From: Paroedura picta
Lineage: Eukaryota; Chordata; Lepidosauria; Squamata; Gekkonidae
Assembly (NCBI RefSeq): GCF_049243985.1
Contig: NC_135381.1
Location: 17,905,345 to 17,969,344, forward strand
DNA: 64,000 nucleotides
Reading direction: 5' to 3'
Made by a program: the position numbers and the translations under genes. This document shows positions 23,662 to 35,278 of this stretch, piece after piece. The notes below the pieces were generated by a model. The model was not told where the DNA came from, did not search any database, and was given only the letters and a program-made list of their open reading frames with translations. How positions within the stretch are numbered: the first letter of the stretch is position 1; each line of letters begins with the position of its first letter.

Positions 23662-23782
23662 CAGGGGTAGTCAAACTGTGGCCCTCCAGATGTCCATGGA
23701 CTACAATTCCCAAATGCTGGCAGGGGGCTCCTGGGAATTGTAGTCCATGGACATCTGGAGGGCCACAGTTTGACTACCCCTG
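23662..23782. mobile_element. Palindromic hAT-like MITE, copy 8 (type B)
   Basis: Complete termini and a perfect 8-bp target duplication CCTTAGAC (23654-23661 and 23783-23790). The left arm is shortened near the centre. Both arms share the same GTGG/CCAC sub-variant. Confidence 0.95.
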
Positions 23783-23790
23783 CCTTAGAC

Positions 23791-24397
23791 AGACAGTGCT
23801 AAGATCCCAGAAGAATCCCAGATGTTCTCTTTTGTAATGGAGGAAAAAATAAATTTATGTACTCACAGGAACTGGAGAGCAGAACATTTTACTGCAACCC
23901 AACTCCAACTGATTTAGGAATGGAAAGCTAAGGAAAAAGAACAAATCCAGGGGGTGGAGTTTTCCTCTACTCCTAATCAGGTTTCAGTTAACTCTTTGCT
24001 GTCCATTTTACTACATTCACACACACAGGCACAGAGCGCAACAGGAGAAAAGGGAAGGGAATGCTCTGGCGGCAGCATGTGCTGTGTTTGATGGCTTCCA
24101 CCACAGTCTGCCAAGTGACAAGGCAACCCACCTCCAAAGAAACAGCCCCCCCCTGGCAAGAAAACCCTTGAAGGGAATGCTAGAGCTCCCCCACAAAAAA
24201 TCTGGAATAGCTACTGAAGGGCAAAGCTGAAGGCAGTGTGTGTTTGTGTGTGTGTGGGGGGGTGTGGGCAGCTTGGAGCTGCTGGTGTCAGCTGAGGCAG
24301 GAGGGTGCCCTCTTCACTGCAGTGAGTAGCTGGCACATGTAAAAGGATCCCTTAGTGAGAACTGGAATTACAGCCTTCAAAGAGATAGATGCAAATG
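23791..24397. other. Intergenic stretch, nothing recognised
   Basis: A short (TG)n run lies near 24240. No gene is seen. Confidence 0.4.
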
Positions 24398-24737
24398 GGT
24401 AGCCATGTTGGTCTGAAGTAGAAGAACAAACTTTGAGTCCAATGGCACCTTTAAAACCAACAAAGGTTTATTCAAGGCGTGAGCTATTCTGTGCATGTGT
24501 TGTGTAATGGCATTTTATTAATTTGGTACTAATTTACTTTCTCCTTATATCGCTACCCTTATGATCCATTGTCTGAAGAAGTATACATGTACACGAAAGC
24601 TCACACCTAAATCTTTCCAGCCTTAAAGGTAAGGTGACCAGATTTGTCAGGTGCCCCCAGATGTCCCTCCAAAAGTGGGACATCTGGGGTCACCTTACTT
24701 AAAGGTGCCATTGGGCTCAAATTTTGTTGTAGCCCTC
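24398..24737. repeat. TTGGTCTTAAAGGTGC inverted-repeat element, copy 2, with an insertion
   Basis: The left arm has TGTTGGTCTGAAGTAGAAGA and AATGGCACCTTTAAAACC; the right arm has CTTAAAGGTGCCATTGGGC. The right arm is interrupted by a younger TA-flanked MITE at 24632-24695. Confidence 0.65.
24632..24695. mobile_element. TA-flanked MITE with AGGTGACCAGATT ends, copy 2 (short)
   Basis: It starts AGGTGACCAGATTTGTC and ends TCTGGGGTCACCT, flanked by TA on each side (24630-24631 and 24696-24697). It is only about 64 bp and folds as a hairpin. It is nested in the element at 24398-24737. Confidence 0.75.
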
Positions 24738-25004
24738 AAAGAGGATGACACTCCCTGAGCGGACTCAAATTTAAAATATTAGTTGTTTTCTTTTTTATGC
24801 TAAGGAAGTTTAGACAAGACAGGACATTCTACCTGATAGGCCGTTTGTTGGATGGACAGCCAACCAGGGACGGGACAGCCTACCTGACTGGCAATTAGAT
24901 GATGAGTCATAACTCCTCCCCCCTTCCTGTTTTATTTATATGTTCAGATTCAGATATTCAGATAAGTGTTTGTGTGCATGCATTCTTCTTCAGAACCATT
25001 GAAA

Positions 25005-25195
25005 TGGAAGTTGCCAGTCCATACATATAGGCAGAGAGTGTATGGACTGGCAAGGTCCATTTCAATTTACTGGGAGATGCGTGCATACACATAAAAGCTT
25101 ATATCCTGAATAACACTTTTTTGATCTTAAAGTTGCCACTGGATTCGAACTTTGTTCCACTACTTCAAACCTACGTGACTACCCACCTGAATCCG
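25005..25195. repeat. TTGGTCTTAAAGGTGC inverted-repeat element, copy 3 (diverged)
   Basis: TTTGATCTTAAAGTTGCCAC and ACTACTTCAAACCTACGTGA match the right arm of the family. The left side is a diverged inverted block around GTCCATACATATAGG. Confidence 0.5.
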
Positions 25196-25959
25196 CTAGT
25201 TAAACAGTTTCTCATTGGAACATCCTCTTTGAAGTCCTTTTCTTGACCAATTATGATTTTCAGGTCAGCAACAGAATGTCCTGGTAGATGGAAATGTTCT
25301 GTTCTGAGTTTCTGGAAGTAGTTGTTTTTTAATGTCAATTTTCTATCTATTTATTCTTTTGCCCAAGGACAGATCTGTTTGTTGTATGTGGACAGCACAT
25401 TATTAAGTCTAAATGTTACATTGGCAGATGAGTTTGAGTTACACATAGAAATGTCACAAACTCATGGTTAAATTTTTTGATATCCAACACATGTCTGTTC
25501 TTGAATACCTTTGAAATCTCTATCTTCTGAATGTTTGATCCTACAGGTGTCTTCTAATTTCAGCATTTCCCAATATAGGAATACATTTTTGGTAATTTCA
25601 CACATTTAGGATCTATCCTTGGATCTAAAACTCTCTTCATGTTTCCAAAAACCACGGTATCTTCATCTTAAAATTCTAGCAGAGTTTGAAAAGAATTCTC
25701 CCAAAATTTAATTTTTTCATTGTTTGGCACATATATTGTTGCTAGACCTTGCCTTTTAGAAGTCTTTCTTAAAAAATTCTTAAATCAATTCTTCTATTAC
25801 TTCTAATTGTGGTTTGTTTATATAAATAGCTTCTCTGAACGTTTTGTTTAAGACTGAAGCAAGATATACTTTACCTATTATTATCATTTAAAATATGTTC
25901 ATATGTCTTCTTTCTGTGGGTTTCTTATCAGCATAAAATTGAATTAATCTAAATAAATC

Positions 25960-27990
25960 AGAGATTCAACAGAAAATATTTGCAGATCATAGATCTAAAG
26001 GGGTTGTTTGGCAATGGAACAGAAAATCAAGAGGAAGATGGAGATTAAACAATGGTTTTCTGCTACAATATGATATTATAAACAAGATTTGGAATAATTA
26101 AAAAACAATAAATAATACAGAAGGGATGTCCTCAGCTGCAAATTGAGAAGCAAATAAAGCTTTCATTAGAGGAATCTTATTAGCAGCTGCTGCCAATTAA
26201 AAAATAAAAAGGGGCGGAACCCAGAACAAACCAAGATATTAGTAGAAAAATTTGAGAGATTGGAGCAAAAGCATTAAAAATTCCAACAAAGATATACTAA
26301 TAGAAATCAGACAAAAATCAGTTAGATGTTAGAATTGGAAGGGGTACAGAAAAAATTCAAAAAAATTTAATCAAAGACATTTTGAACGTGCAGATAAACC
26401 TGGCAGATATTTGATATGCTGTCTTAAGAAAGGGAAAAAAGAGAGTAATAATGTGTATAAAGAAAGGAAATCAAATCACATATGCAGAAAAATAAATACA
26501 AGAACAATGTACCAGTTCTCTCTCAGGGCTCTATAAAGTCTGTTTCAGAAAATGGCATAAGAAAATATTTAAAATATAGGAATTAATACCAGAAGATAAA
26601 AGAATGTAAAAATTAAAAATAACAATTCAAGAAGTCTCCAAGGCAATATAAAAATATTAAAAAGGACAAAAAGCTGACAGCACTGTATTACAAACATTTT
26701 AAAGAAGTCTTAATAAAGTCTTTGCAAAAAGTTATGCATGAGACAAAAGAAGGAAAGACGTGGCATAATGTTCATTTATAAAGAAGGCAGTGATGCAAAG
26801 CTATCACAGTCGTGCAGACTTATCCCTTTACTGAATGTAGATTACAATTTTTTTTTGGGCGGGTGCCAATAATGGCCGAAAGATTAAGAAAATGCATACC
26901 AAATTTAATACATGTTGATCAAACAGGCTTTGTACCAGTGAGGTATATTAAAGATAATATATGATTTCTAATAGAAGCAATTGTATTTCTGAACAAGAAA
27001 AAAGAAGAAAGCAGAATTTTAATTTTTAGATAAAGAGAAGGTGTTTGAAAATCTGGCTTTTTTTTCCACTGAATGTACTCTAGAATGTTGGTTGCAGCCC
27101 AGAATTCTGGAACTGGATGTAAAGAATACACTCAAACCAATAAGCAAATGGTTTAATAAATATAATATTAATAGAAACAGTTTTGATCAAAAAAGGAACA
27201 TTTCAGGGATGTCCCTATCTCCTCTATTATTTATCTTAGCAATAGAGATTTTATTTAAAAAGAGGAGACAACCGAAGAATCAAAGAAATAAAAGTGTATG
27301 ATTTAGAATTTAAAATGAAAAGTTATGCGGACAATGTGTTTTTAACAGTTTTGGATCCAGAAAAATTGTTACAGTATATAAATTTAAGAAAACAAAAATT
27401 ATAAAAATTTTAATGCTACAACAACAAAAAGATATAAAGAGTACAGAATGCATAGTAGCGACCAATTCTATTAAATGTTTGGGGATAAATGTGACTAGAC
27501 AAAACTGTAATATTTTCAAAATAATTATCATAACACCTGGAAACTGATACATGCAGACTTTTCCAGATGGACAAAATTTAAAATTTTGTGGCTGGATAGA
27601 ATTTCAGGAATCAAAATGAATGTATTGCCAAAATTATTTTTTAATTTCAAATGTTACCTATACATATAGAATAAATAACATGAACAGGGTAGCAAAGACA
27701 GATAAATAAATTTATCTGAGATGACAAGAAACCAAAATAAATTTTAAAACACGCCAAGAGAAAAACAGAGGAGGATTAGCAATTCTAAATTAAAATTATA
27801 TTATCAAGCAGCGGGTTTAGTCTGGATATTGGACTGGATTAAAAATCCAGGACAAAGAATAGTAAAGCTTGAATCAGATGAAGGTTTATACAACTATTTA
27901 CATATCAGGAAATCAACCAAAACTATTCTATCAAAAGAGAGGAGAATATAATTAGAGATGGACTTTTGAGATTATAATTTACACATCAGA
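25960..27990 (+). mobile_element. L1-type LINE ORF2 remnant
   Basis: This AT-rich stretch encodes scattered pieces of an L1 reverse transcriptase: CIPNLIHVDQTGFVP near 26900, DKEKVFENL near 27030, and SPLLFILAIEIL near 27215-27255, which is the block following the usual GCPLSP turn. Frames shift and stops are frequent, so it is an old inactive copy. No TSD or poly-A end can be fixed. The flanks 25200-25960 may belong to the same element but I cannot show it. Confidence 0.75.
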
Positions 27991-28252
27991 ACGTATTGAT
28001 CCCTCCAAATTCTCCACTTATGTCCCCAATTGAAGCTCATCATGATAAAAATATGAGAAATAAATGTGATTTCTAATTATTCGGCAATATGAGCTGGTTT
28101 TTTTAATACCCTCCTTTTCACTATCCAAAGTTGTTCCAAAGTTGCTTATGAACTCATTTCCCTTCCTCTCCCCACAACAGACACCCTGTGAAGTAGTTGA
28201 AGGAACCAACATTTTCTGTAAATAAAGGTTTCTTTAAAAAGTACATTCAATG

Positions 28253-28355
28253 GCTACTATATTGCATCTGAGGAAGTGTGCGTGCACATGAAAACTCATA
28301 CCTTTAATAAAACTTTGTTGGTCTTAAAAGTGCCACTGGACTCTAAATTTATTAG
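28253..28355. repeat. TTGGTCTTAAAGGTGC inverted-repeat element, copy 4 (right arm)
   Basis: GAGGAAGTGTGCGTGCACAT, AATAAAACTTTGTTGGTCTT and AAAAGTGCCACTGGACTC are the right half of the family. A left arm is not visible. Confidence 0.55.
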
Positions 28356-28359
28356 TCTA

Positions 28360-29755
28360 TGTTACCGATCGGTTTCATGACTAAAGATGTATGTCACCAT
28401 GGACGATGGAATTTTAAGAGAAACGAAGGAGTTCAAACAGCCAATTACAAAACCAAAAGATGATTTATTATGACGGATATACAAATTATTATTTTACTGA
28501 GAAACAGAAAAATAAGTTTAAAAATATTCTAGGAGACTGGTTTATCTCTGCATAAGGTATGGAATGGCCAGGGAATGTATTCTGTTGCTCAGTAGTCCTC
28601 TATAGTTATGAATACTAAACCTGAAAATAATATATAAACTTTCAATTAACTGGTGTGAAATTTATGCATTATATATTGGAGACAGGCAGAATAATATGGA
28701 ATAATATGAGTCCCCAAAAGTACAATAAGTTTAGAAGTCAGTCCTGAAAAGTGCATCAAGTTTAAAAGTCAGTTTCATGAAGGACAGTTTTATTTTTCTC
28801 TTGAATAGCATGTTTGGAGACGGTAGATTCAGAACTTTTATAACAAAGTAAAAAAGCCTTCAATCTGTCTCCTTTCAGAGTTTGGTTTTTACATTTTTAA
28901 AGAAATGTTCCATGTGCCAAGGTCGGTGTGTTCCCCCCACCCACATGCTAGAAGCACAACTCTTCAAAGCCAAGGTTAAACTAACACAGCAAGATCAGAC
29001 ATTTTTTTTTTTTACTAATGGGTGCTTCATGCCTCCCCCTTTGAAATGGGCTGCTAAGGAAGCACCTCCTTCCATGCAAAGGGGCACATGGCTGACTAGT
29101 CTGGCTGCATGGGGAGGGGGGGATGCTGGGATTCTGCCAAGGGTGAGAAGGCACCTCTTTCACAGTCACCCTCTGTACAGGCAGTTGCACTGACAGTTCC
29201 ATTGACTGCATTTCTTCCTGGATTACAGCTCAAGCCAGCATTTCTCTCTCCCCCTCTACTGAGATACACAAAACTCCCTTCAGAGTTGCAAATTCCACCC
29301 AGCTGTTCAGATTCCTGCTCCTCTCCCACCCTCCCTCCATTCCGACATCTTCTGTAAAGGACTGGCCAGCCCAGTATGTCCATGAAGCATGCAATGGCCA
29401 CTGGAGTTTGGCAGATGTCTCTGACACGCCTGTTCGAGGCTGATCACTAGCAGCTTGTTGACTTGATGCTCAACGTGATTCACATCATCTGGGCTCCTCA
29501 GGATGCAAGAACAGCTTCTCCCCAAAGGCGATTTAGCTTTGATGTCCTCAAAGAACCAGAGGTCGATGTTCAAACAACACACCATGTGGAGCCGTCAGCA
29601 GGGGCTGGGAGAAAACGTGGCTTGCGTGGTAAGTTGTGCCTCATGGGGAAGAGGGTAGGAAGAACAGGCATGTCTCCTGCTTACCTGTTCAGTTCATCTA
29701 CCTGACGAGAGGGCAGCAGGGGTGCTCCTTGGGCATCCTTGGCTGCCAGTTGCTG
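28360..29755. other. Non-coding stretch downstream of CLDN2
   Basis: Because CLDN2 lies on the minus strand, its 3' UTR should occupy the right part of this interval. I see no unambiguous poly(A) signal close to the stop codon. No other gene is recognised. Confidence 0.4.
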
Positions 29756-30442
29756 TCACACGTAGCCAGTCAGATTATAAGCACTGAACTCGCTCTTGGC
29801 CTTTTGGTCGGGGGCTGGTGAGTTCCTTCCACCCAAGGTTCTAGCATGGTAAGGACTATAACGGACTGCCCGCGGCTCCCGAGGGGGGCAAGAGGCACAC
29901 AGGATAAAGCCGCCGATGAGGGAGATCAGGGAGGAGAGGATGCCCAGGTAGAGAGCTTCCCCAATCTCATACTTCAAGCTCTCAGGGACAACGGGGTTGT
30001 AGAAGTCACGGAGGATGGTATGGATATTCCACACCACAGGGATGAAGCAGAGCAATCCCCCAACCACAAAGGCCACCCCTCCAAACACAGCTATCCGGTC
30101 CTTGACTGGGGAGCCCTGGGAGAAGATGGTGCATCTCATCCCCATGACACTGATGACAGATGCCAGCAGGGAGACTGCAATGGAAGTGACCATCAGGGCC
30201 TGGGCCACTTGGATGTTAGAAGGCAAGCTGAGCAGAGAGTTGTAGATATCACATTGGGTGATGCCTGTGCTTTGGGTTGCACACTCCATCCAGAGCCCCT
30301 TGGAGAAGCCAACTGCTGTAACAATGCTTGAGCCGATGTAGGAGTTTGTTCTCCAGTTGGGCAAGAGCATGGCTATCGATGTACCCAACAAACCCAAGAG
30401 CCCAAGGACATACCCCACAAGCTGGAGGCCAACTGAGATCAT
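29756..30442 (-). CDS. CLDN2: Claudin-2 (single coding exon, 228 aa)
   Basis: A four-span tight-junction protein. The frame starts MISVGLQLVGYVLGLLGLLG (first membrane span). It carries the claudin signature in the first extracellular loop (GLWMEC, then C at residue 64) and ends in the PDZ-binding tail TGYV. Residue 65 is Asp, directly after Cys64, the residue known to line the cation-selective pore of claudin-2; the following IYNSLLSLP also fits claudin-2 rather than other claudins. Further spans lie at about 80-103, 118-142 and 162-183. Length matches the mammalian protein (230). The whole CDS is one uninterrupted exon, as in other vertebrates. Claudin-2 forms paracellular Na+/water channels in leaky epithelia such as kidney proximal tubule and intestinal crypt. 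No damage is visible. Confidence 0.96.
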   Translation of the reverse strand: MISVGLQLVGYVLGLLGLLGTSIAMLLPNWRTNSYIGSSIVTAVGFSKGLWMECATQSTGITQCDIYNSLLSLPSNIQVAQALMVTSIAVSLLASVISVMGMRCTIFSQGSPVKDRIAVFGGVAFVVGGLLCFIPVVWNIHTILRDFYNPVVPESLKYEIGEALYLGILSSLISLIGGFILCASCPPREPRAVRYSPYHARTLGGRNSPAPDQKAKSEFSAYNLTGYV

Positions 30443-30672
30443 TTTCGCTGCTACTGGTCTCTTTCAGCTTCAGGTGTCTCATCAGCGGCTTGCTGTTTTT
30501 CTCTCCCTGCTCATCGCTCTGCTCGTCTAGTCCCCCATCTCGTGATGAACAGCCCTGGGGTGTGTGGCGCCTCTTCTTTCTATCTGCTCCTGTCCATCTC
30601 TGTCCTGGATCCTGGGTCCTTGTATGCTGGTCTTGGTGTGGGTTGGAGTGATAGGAGGAAAAGCCACACGGG

Positions 30673-30685
30673 ATTAATGATTGAC
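30673..30685 (-). promoter_or_regulatory. HNF1-like site upstream of CLDN2
   Basis: ATTAATGATTGAC is close to the HNF1 consensus GTTAATNATTAAC and lies about 230 bp upstream of the CLDN2 start codon. A GATA-like motif (GTTATCTG, 30726-30733) lies nearby. Mammalian CLDN2 is reported to be driven by HNF1, CDX and GATA factors, so the match is plausible, but short motifs occur by chance. Confidence 0.35.
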
Positions 30686-30733
30686 CAGTGACTTCTGAAA
30701 AACGCAGGACGCCCTTTCATCCTCTGTTATCTG

Positions 30734-31716
30734 TAGAAATTACATTTCAAAAAGTCAGAAAACCCACTTATAATAATAAATGGTCCAAAGGGAGCAAAGG
30801 AATGGCAATCTCCTGATTGTCTTTTAATCGTAAGTGAAGCAGAGGAAGCAAGGCGGGGGCAAGGGAAGGGAGCATCGGATGACGCATAAAGTTACCCACT
30901 TTCCTCATCTGTACTTAGGCCTTTGACAGCAACTGGGAGGGAGAGCTATCGTTCGATGTAAACCGGCTTATAACACTGGCTTTGTTTTTCCTGGTCTTTT
31001 CCTTCCAGTAGCCCTCTAGCTGTACCTATTGAGTCTTTGAATATTGCTTTCCAGTGCATGGCCAATGCCAGATCATCTTTGACCAGCAGAATACCATGCT
31101 CTGGCTCCACACAGTAACATCATTGCCAGAGTATACAGAACTCTGAGCCTTATTGGTAGGATAATTACTTTTGCTTGACACTATGGGACAAGTTCGTATC
31201 CAATGAAACATCAGCAGAGTTCATGTCAAGGTCTCCATGAACACATGGGTCGTTTCACAAGTGGGTGCGCTGCACATGGCACAATTCTAGCACAGTTGTG
31301 AGCACATTACATGTCTCGCCTCGAAAATGAACTCATTAGCTGCTGTATTCAATTACAGATTAAAATTATTTCACAAACATGCATTTAGAGCAGTGTTCTC
31401 CTGTGAGTGCCAGGCTTTGCATGAGTGGAAATAGGTAACAGGATCCAATGACAGTTTTCGTGAGCAATGACAGTTTTCTCGGTTCTCGAGCTAAGGTGGA
31501 CTATAAGGGGGAAAAAAATAAATGCAACCAGTTTCACCTGGCTCCCCAACATATAGGCCTCCCAGTCCCAAAGGCAGTATTTGCCAGTTGTGCATGTTCT
31601 CAGGGCTTCCATCTTTGTCCCCTGTAGTGCTTTCTACATGGAGCTGTCTTTGAAGACAGGTTAGACACTTCAGTTCATCCAAAACACTGCAATGAGATTA
31701 GTGTCAGGTGTAGATT
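30734..31716. other. Intergenic stretch between CLDN2 and a SINE
   Basis: It probably contains the CLDN2 promoter and any non-coding first exon, which I cannot delimit. Read on the minus strand, TATTATAAGTGG near 30767-30780 is TATA-like. Nothing else is recognised. Confidence 0.35.
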
Positions 31717-31728
31717 AAAGGCATTGTA

Positions 31729-32018
31729 AGGTAAAGGTAAAGGTATCCAATGTGCAAGCACCAGGTCATGTCTGACCCTTGGGGTGACACCCTCTGGCGT
31801 TTTCATGGCAGACTCAGTACGGGGTAGTTTGCCAGTGCCTTCCCCAGTCATTACCATTTATCCCCCAGCAAGCTGAGTACTCATTTGACCGACCTCGGAA
31901 GGATGGAAGGCTGAGTTAACCTTGAGCCAGCTGCTGGGATCGAACTCCCAGCCTCATGGGCAGAGCTTTCAGACTGCATGTCTGCTGCCTTACCACTCTG
32001 CGCCACAAGAGGCTCTTA
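31729..32018 (-). repeat. Sauria-type tRNA SINE, copy 3
   Basis: A complete reverse copy from the GGTAAAGGTAAAGGTA tail to GCGCCACAAGAGGCTC. A perfect 12-bp target duplication AAAGGCATTGTA lies at 31717-31728 and 32019-32030. Confidence 0.88.
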
Positions 32019-32084
32019 AAAGGCATTGTAGCATATACTTAAGTGCCATCAGTTTGCAGCTGACATGGCAGCCCCAGCAAGGAG

Positions 32085-32309
32085 CTTTTGAGGCAAGTGA
32101 GACGCATATCATTACCTTTCTCAGAAGAGTGCTGACCTGGCTTTCTCCCTAGTGGGCACCCAAAGTGGCTTATGCTGTTCTCCTCTTCTCCATTTTACCT
32201 CACAACAAACCTCTGAGGTAGGTTAGAGTCAGAGTATGTGACTATAGGCAGTAACTTTTCATGGCAGAATGGAGATTTGAACCAGTTTCTCCCTGGCCCT
32301 AATTTGTCA
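32085..32309 (-). repeat. tRNA-derived SINE (reverse)
   Basis: CCAAAGTGGCTTATGCTGTT, CCATTTTACCTCACAACAAA, CTCTGAGGTAGGTTAGAG and GAGATTTGAACC are the reversed body and B-box region of a squamate SINE. The head is cut just before the MITE target site. Confidence 0.6.
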
Positions 32310-32317
32310 CTCTAGGC

Positions 32318-32453
32318 CAGGAGTAGTCAACCTGTGGTCCTCCAGATGTCAATTGACTACATTTCCCATGAGCCCCTGCCAGCAAATGCTGGCAGGGGCT
32401 CATGGGAATTGTAGTCCATGAACATCTGGAGGACCACAGGTCGACTACCCCTG
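32318..32453. mobile_element. Palindromic hAT-like MITE, copy 9 (type A)
   Basis: Complete termini and a perfect 8-bp target duplication CTCTAGGC (32310-32317 and 32454-32461). Both arms are type A. Confidence 0.95.
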
Positions 32454-32786
32454 CTCTAGGCGACAATGGCCAGTGAAACAGTTAGAGAGCTGAGATTTTT
32501 TTCCCCACTGCACTCTCTCTGACTCTGTGTTAGTTTTAAAAAGTCTAATAAAGTCCCTCCCTGGATTTCTGAGAAAAATAGGCTTCAGCCTCACAGATGA
32601 ATAATTTGGTCTATCCCAACAACTTGTAGTAGAAGTAGGAGAGGCAGGTGTCAGAAACATCTTACTGCAAAGGCTCTATCTAGATAACGTCAGAGGGCTC
32701 TCTTGTTTTCCACCTGATTTCCTTGTTCTCCCAGTTTGGAAGAGCCTTGCTCCATGGCTCCATAAATGTTCAGGAGTCTACAGTTG

Positions 32787-32928
32787 CCAGCTCTGTGTTG
32801 GGAAATTCTTGGAGGTCTGGGGGTGAAGCCTGGAAAGGGATGAGTCTCCATGGCAACTGACTTCTGTGGTCTGGAGATGTCATTTGAGGAGATGTCCAGG
32901 CCTCACCTAGAGATCAGCAATCCTAGCT
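32787..32928. repeat. GGTTGCCA repeat, copy outside RIPPLY1
   Basis: GTTGCCAGCTCTGTGTTGGG and AAATTCTTGGAGGTCTGGGG begin the same repeat found four times in the RIPPLY1 introns. The rest is diverged, ending GAGATCAGCAATCC. Confidence 0.5.
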
Positions 32929-34009
32929 AGCAGCATTTCCATCCAAGGGCCAGATGACTGTCCCATTGCTACTTAACAAAGGTAAGTGGTCGCTGAATAA
33001 GGCAGTGCCTCCCCCCTCCTTCCAGTTTGTCATAAACTTTCCAAGCGTAGGTAGGTCTTTTGCTCTTCTTCCCTGGCTCAAGCTTAACAGGGACTGTTAC
33101 TTTCTCTTTCTGAACATTCGGAAAGAACCCACCAGCAGAAAGCCCTACTCATCACTGCTTTCCTCTCACTCCCAGTTCCAGGCAGTGGCTGGCCCCATTA
33201 TTCTCTTGGCACCGATGTGTTCTCATAAATGCCAGACGGAGGCCCAGAAGTTGAATAGGAGGAGTGGGGAGAGCTATTTGTGGAGCGTCTGATAAAACCC
33301 GTGCACAGGCAACTTAGAGAGCTTTAAAAGTGCAGCCAAGAAAAGGTAAAGGGAACATCAGATGCGGCTTGTCGTGTTCTTCCCTGGCATTTGGACAGAT
33401 CAATTCAAAGCAGTGGACTGAGGAACAAGGGGAAAGGGGGGGGTGTTAAAAGAGGCAAATAAGGGAACTGGGAGAAACACGTGACACCTTGGAAATACTT
33501 ACGGTGGGAGCCTGAGAGCTGTGGTTCCTGGGATGAGCTGAGCATTGGATGGGAGCCGGCCAGCCATGGGTGGGAGAGGGTGCCTGCTGGGAGCAAAGAA
33601 AGGGTAAGGGCCTGAGGGATAAGGCCATTCTGATTGTTGGCTGCAGCTTTGCAAAATCCATCTACAAATCTTCACTTGGGTTAGAGGCTTATTCCAGATC
33701 TGAATTAAACCCTTTAAGGGCTATAAAAGATTGAGGAGTTGTGGTGCCTTGCTCCCCTCCCCTCTCCGCCATTAAGCAATTCTGAGCAGCAGTGAAGACT
33801 GGCAGGCTAGCTGGAGAAGCTAGATGAGGATGTGATGAGTGGGTGCTAGCAAGGACTTGGAAGAGGGGGAGATGGTTGCGAAAGGATCCGGGCAAGGCTG
33901 AGCCCTAGCAATGGCTGAGGGTTACTTCTGCAGAACATCTGGGCAGCTGGTTTCATTTGACTTCCCTTGAAACAAATAACCCCCAATCTCATGAAGACAT
34001 GTCTCTGAC
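32929..34009. other. Intergenic stretch, nothing recognised
   Basis: No exon with plausible homology is visible; several short frames are without known domains. Confidence 0.4.
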
Positions 34010-34580
34010 AGCAATGCTAGAAGTTAGAAATGAGGATCCTGCTGAATTCAGATCGATTTGAACTCGGATCTTCTTCTATCCCCCCTCCCATTGTACTTGA
34101 TTGGAGAAGCTCAGAATGGGGAGGGAAGTCAAGGGCAGCAGGAGGCTCTTTTTTTCTTTTCTTGAAGGGGGGGGGGATTGGAGACAGCAGAGGAAGGGGA
34201 ATAAATCCAAGAGGCAAATCTCTGCTGAGAGAAGTTAGGGCTTCTGGAGCACAGTCACTTTAAGGGAAGCCTTGCAACTCAGAACCAGGAAGTCCTTGAA
34301 CTGACGCCCTGGCCAATCAGGGAAGACTCCCTTGCGCCCAGGCAAGTTAATTTGCAAAAAGGAGCCGGTTACACGTTTACTCATAGTGGTCTTTCAAATA
34401 TCGAGGCTTATATCCACTCCTGGATATCGCGGGGGAAAGGTAGAGTCACCACGAATCAATCATGCTTGTTGCAAAGAGAACATTTGAAGCGCCCCAAATC
34501 AAAGTGGAAATTGAATTCAGTGTAGACTGCAGGGATTCCTTTGAACTGGGAGTGGGTAAAACGTCCTGTGTAGACTATAC
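34010..34580. mobile_element. Large inverted-repeat element, copy 2 (partial)
   Basis: It shares long stretches with 15640-16300: GAGAAGTTAGGGCTTCTGGA, GCCCTGGCCAATCAGGGA, TATCGAGGCTTATATCCACT and GGAAATTGAATTCAGTGTAG. The inverted right arm seen in copy 1 is not evident here. Confidence 0.55.
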
Positions 34581-34589
34581 CCAGATTTT

Positions 34590-34735
34590 ATGAAATGGAC
34601 CCCAATGGATCCTATTCAGAGGAGATGCATAGAGATTATGCCCTATTGCTGGCCTCCCTGAGTTGGTCCACATACAGTTGGACACTAAGTGGATCACTGC
34701 TCTGATCCAGCAGGGCTCTTTTTATGTTCTTATAG
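34590..34735. repeat. CR1-related fragment
   Basis: CACTGCTCTGATCCAGCAGG and GCTCTTTTTATGTTCTTA are the start block of a repeat common in squamate genomes, here in the opposite direction to the copy at 50.75 kb. Confidence 0.45.
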
Positions 34736-35278
34736 TTAACAGCTTGCAATGCCAGAAAGGCTTAGGGAAGTGAATAAGCATGACACAAGCGATGCTAAGA
34801 AGGGCTTTTTCAGTTTCTATTTAAGCATCAGTGCAGGCCCAAGAATATGGGTGAGAAAATCTCTGGGTCACCATTTCTTACTTCAACAATCGTCCCTAGA
34901 AATGAAGTTATTACGGTTAAATGACCAGTGGAATATATTTCCTTTTCTTGTAAGCAGATATGATTGAAACAATGAACATTGCCTGTCTCCAACATCTGGG
35001 CTGGTCCTGCACCGGTAAATGGTTATGAGCTGCTATTTTTAAAACCATAATAACACATTAACATTTCATTGTGGATTTGAGGGAAGTCATTACGCAACCA
35101 TGGAACACTCTAAAAGTGATTTTATGTGTTTCCTGAGAATGCCACCATACAAAATCTGCCTCCAGGGAATCCTGTGGTTATTAAGTCACTGGACTATATG
35201 GCCCTTGAATTTCTACTCTGTACCCGAATTCTGAAGCATTTCAGACAGGAACTATACTGGGAAAGCTTTGGTATAGAG

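Noticed and set aside
12347-29755. Search for MORC4 exons
   Set aside because: No frame resembled the GHKL ATPase, the CW zinc finger or the coiled coil of MORC proteins; only repeats and unrecognised sequence were seen.
29846-30331. Open frame of 161 residues on the plus strand
   Set aside because: It is the antisense shadow of CLDN2.
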